64,000 bases of DNA from Brevundimonas lutea (GTDB lineage: Bacteria > Pseudomonadota > Alphaproteobacteria > Caulobacterales > Caulobacteraceae): assembly GCF_003704105.1 (NCBI RefSeq), contig NZ_QUOQ01000005.1, positions 248,001-312,000 of the forward strand, written 5' to 3'. Shown in pieces: positions 47,719 through 55,431 of the stretch (position 1 is its first letter; each line of letters begins with the position of its first letter). The notes under the pieces were generated by a model. It saw only the letters and a list, made by a program, of their open reading frames with translations, searched no databases and was not told the origin of the DNA. The translations under genes and the position numbers were made by a program.

Positions 47719-47876
47719 TTAGGCCTTGGTGGCCCGGCCGCTCGCGAGCGGCCGCGAGCTGCCGGAGGGTTTCTGTCCTTCACGCCCTACGGCAGCGAAA
47801 CGTCACGAGCCGAGCGGAACGGACGTCTAGCCAGAAAACATCCACAGGCCGCGGCGAACCGTCCGCGGCCTTTTTC
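47719..47876 (+). other. Structured intergenic RNA candidate downstream of rpmJ
   Basis: Between rpmJ and gapR lie three potential stems and a terminator. First, a 20-bp perfect palindrome spans 47735-47754 (CGGCCGCTCG arm). Second, GCTGCCG at 47758-47764 pairs with CGGCAGC at 47790-47796, with an inner GGG/CCC. Third, ACGTC near 47800 pairs with GACGT near 47823. The terminator at 47846-47876 follows. No open frame is present. It could be a small RNA, an unusually long rpmJ 3' UTR or a processed leader. Confidence 0.4.
47846..47876 (+). terminator. Intrinsic terminator upstream of gapR
   Basis: AGGCCGCGG at 47846-47854 pairs with CCGCGGCCT at 47863-47871 around an 8-nt loop and is followed by a T-run. 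It ends the rpmJ transcript or the candidate RNA. Confidence 0.85.
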
Positions 47877-47944
47877 GTGCGTGGCGTTGAGCCTTCTCGC
47901 GCGCGACGCTAACCCTGATCACCACATTCCCCCGCGAGTATCCC

Positions 47945-48220
47945 ATGGCCGACGACGCCTCTTTCGACGCCTCCCCCGAGGTCCTCAACGCCACGGCGCA
48001 AGGCCGTTTGCGCACCATCATCGAGAGGCTGGAGCGGCTGGAGGAGGACAAGGCGGCGGTCATGGCCGACCAGAAGGAAGTCTTCGCCGAAGCCAAGGGT
48101 GAAGGCTACGACGTCAAGACCCTGAGGAAGGTCCTGCGCATTCGCAAGCAGGACAAGGCCAAGCGCCAAGAGGAAGAGGCGATCCTCGACCTCTATCTGT
48201 CCGCCCTCGGGGAAGTGTGA
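47945..48220 (+). CDS. gapR: Nucleoid-associated protein GapR (DUF2312)
   Basis: GapR binds overtwisted, AT-rich DNA ahead of replication and transcription in Caulobacter. The 91-residue product has the family core: NATAQGRLRTIIERLERLEEDKAAVMADQKEVFAEAKGEGYDVKTLRKVLRIRKQDKAKRQEEEAILDLYLSALG. This is a long coiled coil plus a basic DNA-binding segment. The length is as expected. A basic protein gene overlaps its stop as GTGA. Confidence 0.93.
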   Translation: MADDASFDASPEVLNATAQGRLRTIIERLERLEEDKAAVMADQKEVFAEAKGEGYDVKTLRKVLRIRKQDKAKRQEEEAILDLYLSALGEV

Positions 48221-48513
48221 AGCGAAAGGACGTCAGTCCTTACGAGGCGGCCAGAAAGGCCGCCCAGCGCCAGGCTCTGAACGCCCTGCGCCGCGCCCGT
48301 CGCGCCGCCGAGAGAGCCGGGGTTCCCCTGTCAGACTGGGAAGATGAATTCCTCGGCTCGGTGTCAGAGCGGGTCGAAACCTACGGGCGCGCCTTCGGCG
48401 ATCCGGAAAAGGGGGCGCCCGGTCAGTCACTGTCGGCTCTTCAGGCTCGCAAGCTCAAGGAGATCGCCGCCAAGGCGAAGAAGGGTCCGAAACCCGAACC
48501 AGAGACGAATTAG
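48217..48513 (+). CDS. Small basic helical protein coupled to gapR
   Basis: The 98-residue protein starts at GTG 48217, overlapping the gapR stop by 4 nt. It is rich in Arg, Lys and Ala (PYEAARKAAQRQALNALRRARRAAERAGVPLSDWEDEFLGSVSERV) and ends with a Lys-rich tail (KLKEIAAKAKKGPKPE). Its charge and position suggest nucleic-acid binding and a role alongside GapR. No domain is recognised. Its end overlaps the convergent metallophosphoesterase by 4 bp. Confidence 0.75.
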   Translation: MKRKDVSPYEAARKAAQRQALNALRRARRAAERAGVPLSDWEDEFLGSVSERVETYGRAFGDPEKGAPGQSLSALQARKLKEIAAKAKKGPKPEPETN

Positions 48514-49367
48514 CGGCCCGGTATCTTCTCAGCCGGGGTCATGTCGATGGGCGGATCAAAGTCGGGATCGCGGGTGTCCTTGCGGCGTCCCAGCTCCCAG
48601 GTCTGCCAGTCCTCGAACGCCGTCCCGTTCCAGCCCAAGGCGGTGACCACGATTCGGTCGTCGTCCCATTCGATGCGGTTGAAACTGGGCGGCGCGCCCC
48701 GTTCGCGATGCGACACGGTTCCGCACCCCACCGCGTATGAGCATCCCTTGCCCAGCTTAATCGGCAGGGCGAAGGGGACGTGGACATGGCCCGACACGAT
48801 AAGGTCGACGCCGGCCTCCGTGAAAATCTGCGCCGCCGCGTCGCCGCGCTTGACGTCGCCGGTCATGGGCGTGCCGATCATCTCGATCAGCGGATGGTGG
48901 CAGGCGATCACTCTCAGAGTGCCGGCCGGCGCGGCCTTCAACGCCTCGGCCGCGCGTCGCGTCTGATCGAGGTCGATGACCCCCTTGGACCAGTTGGCTC
49001 GCATCTGCCAGCCGCGCGCCGTAACCACGCCGCGCACCATCAGACCCGGCGCGTCGTGCTCGTGATCGTGCGCCGGATGGCCGGTTGCTTCCTCAAAAGC
49101 CCGCCACGGGTGAAATACCCGCGCGATCGGATCCCAATAGGGCACGTCGTGATTGCCGACGATGACGAACACCGGCTCGGGCAAAGATTTCAGCCACGCG
49201 CCCGCCGCCTCGAACTCACGCCCGTATCCCTTCTGGGTAATGTCGCCGCTGACCAGCACCAGATCGCTGGGCGTGGCGTGGCAATAGGCCGTCGCGGCTT
49301 CAACCGCCGCCTTGTCCTCGCAACCGAAATGGATGTCGGACAGATGCAGGATCCGCCGAACCGTCAA
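48510..49367 (-). CDS. Metallophosphoesterase
   Basis: The 285-residue calcineurin-like phosphoesterase has all five motifs: HLSDIHFG, VSGDITQKG, GNHD, ACHHPL and GHVHVPF. It resembles cytoplasmic phosphodiesterases of the 3',5'-cAMP/CpdA type. TTG 49367 is the start, overlapping the lipid-kinase stop as TTGA, with GGAG 9 nt upstream. The two genes probably form an operon. Confidence 0.88.
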   Translation of the reverse strand: MTVRRILHLSDIHFGCEDKAAVEAATAYCHATPSDLVLVSGDITQKGYGREFEAAGAWLKSLPEPVFVIVGNHDVPYWDPIARVFHPWRAFEEATGHPAHDHEHDAPGLMVRGVVTARGWQMRANWSKGVIDLDQTRRAAEALKAAPAGTLRVIACHHPLIEMIGTPMTGDVKRGDAAAQIFTEAGVDLIVSGHVHVPFALPIKLGKGCSYAVGCGTVSHRERGAPPSFNRIEWDDDRIVVTALGWNGTAFEDWQTWELGRRKDTRDPDFDPPIDMTPAEKIPGR

Positions 49368-50314
49368 ACCGTCGACTCCGCCGCGGGCGGCTTCGGCACC
49401 AAGGCGCGGAACGCGCGGGGGGTGAATTCGATGGTGGCGCGATCCCCGAGCCGAACGGTTTCGCCGTCGAGCACAGCCGGAATGGTGGAGCGGCCCCAGG
49501 CCTCGGCCTTGCGCACCGGCTGGGTCTTGACCGCCGGGTCGTCACGCCAGTCGCTGAATAGCGCCGTGACGCCGAGCCGGAACCCGTCGGTGGCGGTCTC
49601 CTGGCTCATGATGGCGGCTTCTAGGCCCACCGGCTCCTCCATGGCGCGGGAGATCATCGGACTGATCAGAACAAGCGCCTCGGCCCGTCGTTTTGGGCCG
49701 TTGTCCAGGCTACACCTCAGACGACCTGAAAAGGCTCGTCGAAAGGCGCGCACGCCATACTGCCAGGCGCGCTTCAGCTTGCCCTCACGCAGCGCCTCGC
49801 GGGCCGGGGCCCACAGGGCGGGGGCGCCCAGGATCGCCGCGCAATAGAAGGCATGGCCTTCGACCTTGCCACCGGACACCCACTGGGGTTCGCCCTCGGA
49901 CAACGCGGTCCTGAGAGCCGCCTTCCAGTCGGCCGTTCCATAGAGCGCCTTGGGCAGCATGTTCATGGTGCCGCCGGGCAGAGGCGCGATCATCGGCCCA
50001 TCGCGGCCCGCGCGGCCCGCCACAGTCCCCGCAGTCCCATCACCCGCCAAGACGAACAGGACATCGGGCTTGTCTTCCAGAGCCTGTTCGATTTGATCGT
50101 CGAACTTTCCGGATTCCAGAGGAATGACGGAGCCCTCCAGTCCGAATTCCGCAAGAATGGCCTCGACCTCGGCCGCCGCCTTTGGCCCGACGCTGCCCGA
50201 CAGGCTGTTCACCAGCACCGCCACGCGCTTCAGCTCGGCATACGGGGTCAACTGGGACCCCTCGTGGCTTTTCGCCTGGGGCGCCGGCTCGGCTTCGATA
50301 AGGGCGTCGGTCAT
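49364..50314 (-). CDS. Diacylglycerol/sphingosine kinase-family lipid kinase
   Basis: The 316-residue enzyme has the DAGK catalytic-domain motifs VAVLVNSLSGS at the N-terminus, FVLAGDGTAGTVAGRA (the GGDGT loop with Ala first) and IAPLPGGTMNMLPKALYG. The substrate is probably a lipid such as diacylglycerol. The ATG at 50314 is chosen. A longer frame starting near 50392 would overlap a strong EcfG-type promoter on the other strand. It is coupled by TTGA to the phosphoesterase downstream. Confidence 0.83.
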   Translation of the reverse strand: MTDALIEAEPAPQAKSHEGSQLTPYAELKRVAVLVNSLSGSVGPKAAAEVEAILAEFGLEGSVIPLESGKFDDQIEQALEDKPDVLFVLAGDGTAGTVAGRAGRDGPMIAPLPGGTMNMLPKALYGTADWKAALRTALSEGEPQWVSGGKVEGHAFYCAAILGAPALWAPAREALREGKLKRAWQYGVRAFRRAFSGRLRCSLDNGPKRRAEALVLISPMISRAMEEPVGLEAAIMSQETATDGFRLGVTALFSDWRDDPAVKTQPVRKAEAWGRSTIPAVLDGETVRLGDRATIEFTPRAFRALVPKPPAAESTV

Positions 50315-50378
50315 GTCGGGCCGAACGTGCGCCAAGGGGCGATGTTCCGGTTTCCGCCACAAAGCGTGGCCGTAGTCC

Positions 50379-50403
50379 GGAACCCGCGTCATTCCGCCAC
50401 GTT
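50379..50403 (+). promoter_or_regulatory. EcfG/SigT-type general stress promoter
   Basis: GGAAC at 50379-50383 and CGTT at 50400-50403 are separated by exactly 16 bp, matching the consensus of the alphaproteobacterial general stress sigma factor. It lies 52 nt before the ATG of the glycine-zipper lipoprotein, a plausible stress-induced gene. Confidence 0.7.
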
Positions 50404-50454
50404 CACCTCTGGCACGGGGGTTCGACAACACGAACTCGACAAGGACGAACGATC

Positions 50455-50796
50455 ATGAAGAAGCTCCTCATCGCCGTGGCCGGCGTCGGCCTCCTGACCA
50501 CCGCCTGCGCCAGCGACCCCTATGGATACGGCGGCTATGGCGGCGGCATGAATGAAACGGCTCGCCAGGGCGCCATCGGCGCGGCTATCGGCGCGGCCGC
50601 CGGCCAACTAATCGGCGGCGATACGGAAGCCACCCTGGCCGGCGCGGCCATCGGCGGCGCCGTGGGCGCCATCCGCGGCTCGGGCCAGGACCGCAACAAT
50701 CAGCAGCGCTACCGCGACAGCCGTGGACGCTACTACTATTGCTACGACAACCGTCAGAGCGAATGCTACTGGGAAGACGGGTCGCGCCGGTACTGA
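50455..50796 (+). CDS. Glycine-zipper lipoprotein
   Basis: The 113-residue protein has a lipobox ending TTAC (Cys18), a Gly/Tyr-rich spacer (YGYGGYGGGM) and a glycine-zipper segment (AIGAAIGAAAGQLIGG and LAGAAIGGAVGAIRG, about 38-75), then a Tyr-rich basic C-terminus with two Cys (YYYCYDNRQSECYWE). It is an envelope lipoprotein of the outer-membrane SlyB/17-kDa type. AAGGA precedes the ATG, and an EcfG-type promoter upstream suggests stress induction. Confidence 0.85.
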   Translation: MKKLLIAVAGVGLLTTACASDPYGYGGYGGGMNETARQGAIGAAIGAAAGQLIGGDTEATLAGAAIGGAVGAIRGSGQDRNNQQRYRDSRGRYYYCYDNRQSECYWEDGSRRY

Positions 50797-50830
50797 TGAC
50801 GTCGGGCTCCGGGCCTGATCAATAGTTCCG

Positions 50831-50866
50831 AGGGGCGGTGCGTCGATTGACGGCCGCCCCTTTTTT
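50831..50866 (+). terminator. Intrinsic terminator after the glycine-zipper gene
   Basis: AGGGGCGG (50831-50838) pairs with CCGCCCCT (50854-50861), followed by TTTTT. It separates the glycine-zipper gene from the OmpA-domain gene. Confidence 0.85.
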
Positions 50867-50884
50867 CTTCGCCGGGAGGGGTGA

Positions 50885-51334
50885 ATGCGAGTTGGTGTTC
50901 TGATTGGACTGAGTGCGCTGGGTCTTGGTGCGTGCGGTGGCGGCGGCGGCGGGTATGCCGATCGTGCCGATCTGGTGGCTGAACCGGGTGCGTGCGGGGA
51001 GCGGCGGTTCGAGATCTATTTCGAGGAGGGTCAGGCGCGGCTGACAGAGCCTGCCCGCGAGATCATCGGCATGACCTCGGCCCAGCTGTCGGGATGCGAC
51101 ATCCGCCGGGTGCAGGTTACGGGTCTGGCGTCTGCGACGGGATCGGCTTCGGCCAACCAGAGCCTGTCCGAGCGGCGGGCCATGGCCGTGGCCGAGGCCT
51201 TCGAGGGCGCGGGCTGGCCGGCTCCGGCCTTCCAGATGGAGGCGGTCGGAGACCAGGGCGCGACCACCGCCGATGGGCGTGCCGAACCGCTGCGCCGCCG
51301 CACCGAAGTCTGGGTGGAGGCCGCGCCGCTCTGA
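50885..51334 (+). CDS. OmpA-domain lipoprotein
   Basis: The 149-residue protein has a lipobox ending GLGAC (about residue 17) and a poly-Gly linker. An OmpA/MotB C-terminal domain follows (FEIYFEEGQARLTEPAREII, VQVTGLASATGSASANQSLSERRAMAVAEAF, QGATTADGRAEPLRRRTEVWV). Such domains bind peptidoglycan; the NX2LSXXRA helix is present. GGGAGGGG lies before the ATG. It probably tethers the envelope to the cell wall. Confidence 0.88.
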   Translation: MRVGVLIGLSALGLGACGGGGGGYADRADLVAEPGACGERRFEIYFEEGQARLTEPAREIIGMTSAQLSGCDIRRVQVTGLASATGSASANQSLSERRAMAVAEAFEGAGWPAPAFQMEAVGDQGATTADGRAEPLRRRTEVWVEAAPL

Positions 51335-51387
51335 CGCGGGGGGTCGCTCTGGGCCGGAAAGCGCCGCGGCGCTAGACTGCGAGCGCC

Positions 51388-53598
51388 ATGTCTCGCGCCC
51401 TCCCTTTCCTGATCAGCCTGATCGCCGCCGTCCTGTGGCTGGCGACGACGACGGCGGCGATCGGTCAGCCGGTTTCGACGCCGCTCGGCCGCAGCGTCGC
51501 GCCGGGCAGCCAGGACGCCGGTCCGGGCCCGAAGTCGACACCGCGCATCACCGCCGAATTGGTCCCGATGAGCCGCTGGGCCACGCCGGGCTCGACGGCC
51601 ATCGTCGCCGTTCGTCAGAACATCGAACCCGGTTGGCACACCTACTGGCGCAATCCGGGCGATTCCGGCGGGGCCACGACCCTGGCCTGGACGGCCCCCC
51701 GAGGTGTCGAGGCGGGCGGCATCGTCTGGCCCGTGCCCGAGCGGCAGCGGCTGCAGAGCCTGATGAACTTCGGCTATTCCGGCGAGGTCTTCCTGCCGGT
51801 CCCGATCGAGATCCCCGCCGACGCGCGGCCGGGAACGACGATCCCGCTGCGGACCGAGGCGCTGTTTCTGGTGTGCAATCCTGAAATGTGCGTTCCGGAC
51901 GAGCTGGTCCTGACCTTGGACTTGCCGATCGGGGACGGCGCGCCGCCGCTGGACCCCCGCCATGGCGCGGACATCCAGACGGCCCTGACCTCCGCGCCCG
52001 GACCGGGCGACTTCGAGGCGCGGCTGACCCCCGACGGCCCGAACGGAGCGGTCGTACTGAGTGTGGTGGGGCCGGAGCTGGCCGAGGCGACCCAGGCCTG
52101 GTTCTTCCCCTTCCAGGGTGGGCAGGTCGATCATCCCTCGGCCCAGCCCGGAGAGCGGGGCGAGCGGGGACTGTCCCTCAATCTGACCCCGGGCGGCGGC
52201 TGGCGGATCGCGCCGCCGAGCGGCCCGATCCAGGGTCTGCTGTGGACCGACGTCGGGGCCTGGGAGATCACCGCCCAGCCGGGACCGCCCCTGCCCGGCG
52301 CGTCAGGGAGCGGCGCGCTGACCGATCCGGACGCCGCCGCGGCGGGCTCGACCCTGGCCCTGCCGATGCTGATCGCCTTCGCCCTGATCGGCGGGCTGAT
52401 CCTCAATCTCATGCCCTGTGTGTTCCCGGTGTTGGCCATGAAGGCGGCGGGCCTAGCCAAGGGCGCGCACGAGCCGGCTGCTGCGCGGCGCGACGGGCTG
52501 GCGTTCCTGCTGGGGGTGCTGGTGACCTTCGCCATACTGGCCGGAGTGCTTCTGGCTCTGCGCGCGGCGGGCCAGTCGGTGGGCTGGGGCTTCCAGCTGC
52601 AGAGCCCCCCGGTGACCGCGGCCCTGGCGCTGCTGATGCTGGCTGTCGGGCTGAACCTGTCGGGGCTCTACCACGTCGGCGGCGGGGCCCAGGCCCTGGC
52701 CGGAGAGGCCGAGAGCAAGGCTTCGACGCTGCCGCGCGGCACCCAGTCCTTCCTGACCGGCGTGCTGGCGGTGGTGGTCGCGGCGCCCTGCACCGCACCC
52801 TTCATGGCCGTCGCCCTGGGGGCGGCGGTGACCCTGCCTGCCCTTCCGGCCCTGGCGATCTTCCTGGCTCTGGGCCTGGGTCTGGCGCTCCCCTATCTGA
52901 TCGTCAGCCTGACCCCGGCGATTATGCGCCGCCTGCCTCGACCCGGGCCGTGGATGGTCACGCTGCAGCGCTGGCTGGCGATCCCGCTGTATCTCACCGC
53001 CCTGTGGCTGGCCTGGGTGTTCGCGCGCCAGACCGACACCACCGGGGCTCTGCTGCTGGCCGGCGCCGCTGCGGCCCTGGCCCTGGGCCTGTTCGCTCTG
53101 GGACGAGCGGGAGGCCGGCCGGTCATGGTCGGGGGTCTGGCCCTGGGACTGGCGTTGTCGGGGGGCCTGGCCTGGGCGGCCGCGACGCGCCCCGCCGCAC
53201 CGGGCGGACAGGCCGGCTATGAGGAGGGCGTTCTGCCCGCCGTGGCCTGGTCGCCCGAGGCTGTGAGCCAAGCCCAGGCCGACGGTCGCCCCGTCCTCGT
53301 CAATTTCACCGCCGACTGGTGCCTGACCTGCAAGGTGAACGAGCGCGCCGCCCTGCAACGCCGCGCGACCGCCGAGGCCTTCGAAGAGGCGAACGCTGTC
53401 TATATGGTCGGCGACTGGACCCTGAGGGACGCGCCGATCGCCCGCGAGCTGGAGCGCCACGGCCGTTCGGGGGTGCCGTTGTATCTGGTCTATGGTCCCG
53501 GCGACGACGAGCCACGTATCCTGCCGCAAATTCTCACCCCCGGGGCGGTGACCGCCGCCCTCGCCGACGCCACCGCTGATCCAGGAGCCCGATCATGA
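51388..53598 (+). CDS. DsbD/ScsB-type thiol:disulfide interchange reductase
   Basis: The 736-residue protein moves electrons across the inner membrane to periplasmic thiol proteins. It has a signal peptide, an N-terminal periplasmic domain with a Cys pair (LVCNPEMCVPDE, about 170), eight or so membrane helices with conserved Cys in LMPCVFPVLAMK and AAPCTAPFMAVAL, and a C-terminal thioredoxin domain with CLTCK in FTADWCLTCKVNE. The domain order resembles ScsB. The lipoprotein redoxin gene overlaps its stop as ATGA, the likely substrate or partner. Confidence 0.92.
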   Translation: MSRALPFLISLIAAVLWLATTTAAIGQPVSTPLGRSVAPGSQDAGPGPKSTPRITAELVPMSRWATPGSTAIVAVRQNIEPGWHTYWRNPGDSGGATTLAWTAPRGVEAGGIVWPVPERQRLQSLMNFGYSGEVFLPVPIEIPADARPGTTIPLRTEALFLVCNPEMCVPDELVLTLDLPIGDGAPPLDPRHGADIQTALTSAPGPGDFEARLTPDGPNGAVVLSVVGPELAEATQAWFFPFQGGQVDHPSAQPGERGERGLSLNLTPGGGWRIAPPSGPIQGLLWTDVGAWEITAQPGPPLPGASGSGALTDPDAAAAGSTLALPMLIAFALIGGLILNLMPCVFPVLAMKAAGLAKGAHEPAAARRDGLAFLLGVLVTFAILAGVLLALRAAGQSVGWGFQLQSPPVTAALALLMLAVGLNLSGLYHVGGGAQALAGEAESKASTLPRGTQSFLTGVLAVVVAAPCTAPFMAVALGAAVTLPALPALAIFLALGLGLALPYLIVSLTPAIMRRLPRPGPWMVTLQRWLAIPLYLTALWLAWVFARQTDTTGALLLAGAAAALALGLFALGRAGGRPVMVGGLALGLALSGGLAWAAATRPAAPGGQAGYEEGVLPAVAWSPEAVSQAQADGRPVLVNFTADWCLTCKVNERAALQRRATAEAFEEANAVYMVGDWTLRDAPIARELERHGRSGVPLYLVYGPGDDEPRILPQILTPGAVTAALADATADPGARS

Positions 53599-54260
53599 TC
53601 CGCCGCCTGTCGCTTCTCGCCGTCTCCGCCCTCGCCCTCGCCGCCTGCGGCGAGCAAGCCGCAGCGCCCGATGCGGCCGCCCCCGAAAACACCGTAGAAA
53701 CAGCGGCGGCCGCGACCAACATGGCCCCGAACTTCACCCTGGTGGATTCGGAAGGGGTCCAGCGTCAGCTGAGCGACTATCGCGGTCAGGTGGTGATCCT
53801 CGAGTGGACCAACGAGGGCTGCCCCTACGTCCAGAAATACTATGAATCCGGCGCCATGCAGGACCTGCAACGCGCGGCGGTCGAAGACGGCGCGGTGTGG
53901 CTGACCATCATCTCATCGGCCCAGGGCCAGCAAGGATACGTCGATGGCGCCGAGGCGCGCCAATGGGCCGACCGCAACACCGCCGGCGCCAACCATCTGC
54001 TACTGGATCCCACCGGTCAGGTCGGCCGCCTGTACGACGCCAAGACGACGCCGGACATGCGGGTCATCGATGAGCAGGGCCGCATCGTCTACGCCGGCGC
54101 CATCGACGACCGGCCGTCCAGCGAAGCGGAATCGCTTGAGGGCGCGACCAACTACGTCACCTTGGCCTTGGCGGCGCACGAGGCCGGCGAGGCGCCGGAG
54201 ACGCCCTACGCCCAACCCTATGGCTGCTCGATCAAATACGCCGACGAACTGGACGCCTGA
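53595..54260 (+). CDS. Redoxin-domain lipoprotein with one catalytic Cys
   Basis: The 221-residue protein has a lipobox ending ALAAC, an Ala-rich linker, then a thioredoxin/peroxiredoxin fold (APNFTLVDSEGVQRQLSDYRGQVVILEWTNEGCPYVQKYYESG). The site has the single Cys of GCPYVQK instead of CxxC, plus another Cys near the C-terminus (YGCSIKY). It may be a peroxiredoxin-like partner of the adjacent DsbD, held in the periplasm. The start overlaps the dsbD stop by 4 nt. Confidence 0.85.
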   Translation: MIRRLSLLAVSALALAACGEQAAAPDAAAPENTVETAAAATNMAPNFTLVDSEGVQRQLSDYRGQVVILEWTNEGCPYVQKYYESGAMQDLQRAAVEDGAVWLTIISSAQGQQGYVDGAEARQWADRNTAGANHLLLDPTGQVGRLYDAKTTPDMRVIDEQGRIVYAGAIDDRPSSEAESLEGATNYVTLALAAHEAGEAPETPYAQPYGCSIKYADELDA

Positions 54261-54272
54261 CGCCGCGCGCCG

Positions 54273-54992
54273 TCACCCCGCCTTGGCGAGAGGCGGGGGG
54301 TGGATGCCGGCCTCGAGGATCTCCCACTGGACGCCGTAGCATTCGCAGGCGGCGCGCTCGAGGGCGACCCGGTCCAGGATGGTGACGCGGCCGCGCGAGT
54401 AGCGGATGGCCCCGGCGCGCTGCAGGGTCTGGGCGGCCTCGTTGACCGTGGTGCGCTGGGACCCCAGCATGGACGCCAGATACTCTTGGGTCAGCTTCAG
54501 CACGTCGCCCTCGACCCGGTCGTGGCAGCGCAAAAGCCATTTGGCGAAGCGGTGCTCGGCGCGGTGCAGGGCATTGCACGCCGAGGACTGTTCCAACTCA
54601 CCGGTCAGGCGGACGGCATAGGCGGCGACAGCCTCGCGCAGCGCTTCGCTGTGATCGGCCAATTGGCGCAAGCGTCCGATTTCGACCCGGCGGCCGTAGC
54701 CGTCCGATTGGGCCACCAGCCGCGAATAGGCGCGGGCGCCCGCCTCGACCGCCAGGGGGAAGGTCATCCCTTCCGGCCCGATCATGAAGGTCTCGATGGT
54801 GCGGCCGTCGGCCATCACCGCCACGGCCGAGATGATGCCCTCGTCAACGAAGGTGCAGTGGGTGGCCCGGTCGCCCGCCTCGCAGATCAGGTCGCCAAGC
54901 CGGAATTCAACCGGGGTGGCCGCCTCCAGAATGATCGCGCGTTCGGCGGGCGGGAGGCTGTTGAGGATCGCGTTCGACGGCGACAACGGCAT
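54273..54992 (-). CDS. Crp/Fnr-family transcriptional regulator
   Basis: The 239-residue regulator has an N-terminal cyclic-nucleotide-binding-like beta barrel (FRLGDLICEAGDRATHCTFVDEGIISAVAVMADGRTIETFMIGPEG), a dimerisation helix and a C-terminal HTH (TQEYLASMLGSQRTTVNEAAQTLQRAGAIRYSRGRVTILD). It lacks an Fnr-type N-terminal Cys cluster. The ATG at 54992 is chosen at the start of homology, but no ribosome site is clear. It is convergent with the redox genes, 12 nt apart. Confidence 0.85.
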   Translation of the reverse strand: MPLSPSNAILNSLPPAERAIILEAATPVEFRLGDLICEAGDRATHCTFVDEGIISAVAVMADGRTIETFMIGPEGMTFPLAVEAGARAYSRLVAQSDGYGRRVEIGRLRQLADHSEALREAVAAYAVRLTGELEQSSACNALHRAEHRFAKWLLRCHDRVEGDVLKLTQEYLASMLGSQRTTVNEAAQTLQRAGAIRYSRGRVTILDRVALERAACECYGVQWEILEAGIHPPPLAKAG

Positions 54993-55075
54993 CTTGAGCG
55001 GAAAGGGGAAGTCCCGACGGTCCGGTCGCCGGTCATCGGCGGGCGCGGACGGCCAAGCTGGCCCTCGAGCGCGAC

Positions 55076-55300
55076 TCAAGGCGCACCGTGCAGGGCTGTT
55101 CCGGCCGGAGCCCGGTCACCGGGCTGGCGCCCGACCCGCGCCACCAGCCGGGACCCCTGCCAGACCTCGACGGCGCGGCAGTCCTGCTGGCGCAGGGTTC
55201 CGAGCGCGCGGCGCATGGCGTCGGCGTCGTCGGCCGCCTCGATGGACGGCAGCCGCCAGCGGTCGTCCGCCCCGACACAGCGCAACTGATACCCGGTCAT
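55076..55300 (-). CDS. Small protein of unknown function
   Basis: The 74-residue protein reads MTGYQLRCVGADDRWRLPSIEAADDADAMRRALGTLRQQ and continues to a basic tail. It resembles short alpha/beta proteins of Caulobacterales that start with a strand, followed by an acidic helix with ADDADAM. GAGGG precedes the ATG by 4 nt. It ends 83 nt before the Crp-like gene on the same strand and may be cotranscribed with it. Confidence 0.6.
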   Translation of the reverse strand: MTGYQLRCVGADDRWRLPSIEAADDADAMRRALGTLRQQDCRAVEVWQGSRLVARVGRQPGDRAPAGTALHGAP

Positions 55301-55431
55301 TCAGCCCTCGCGTTCGGCGAGATGAATAGGCGAGGAAGCGTGGCCGCGTCTGTCGCCCCGCCAACAGAAGCGAAGTGCATGATTCAAAAGGACGGGTGAC
55401 CTTACGCGGGACCCGCGCTAACCCTTGGCGT

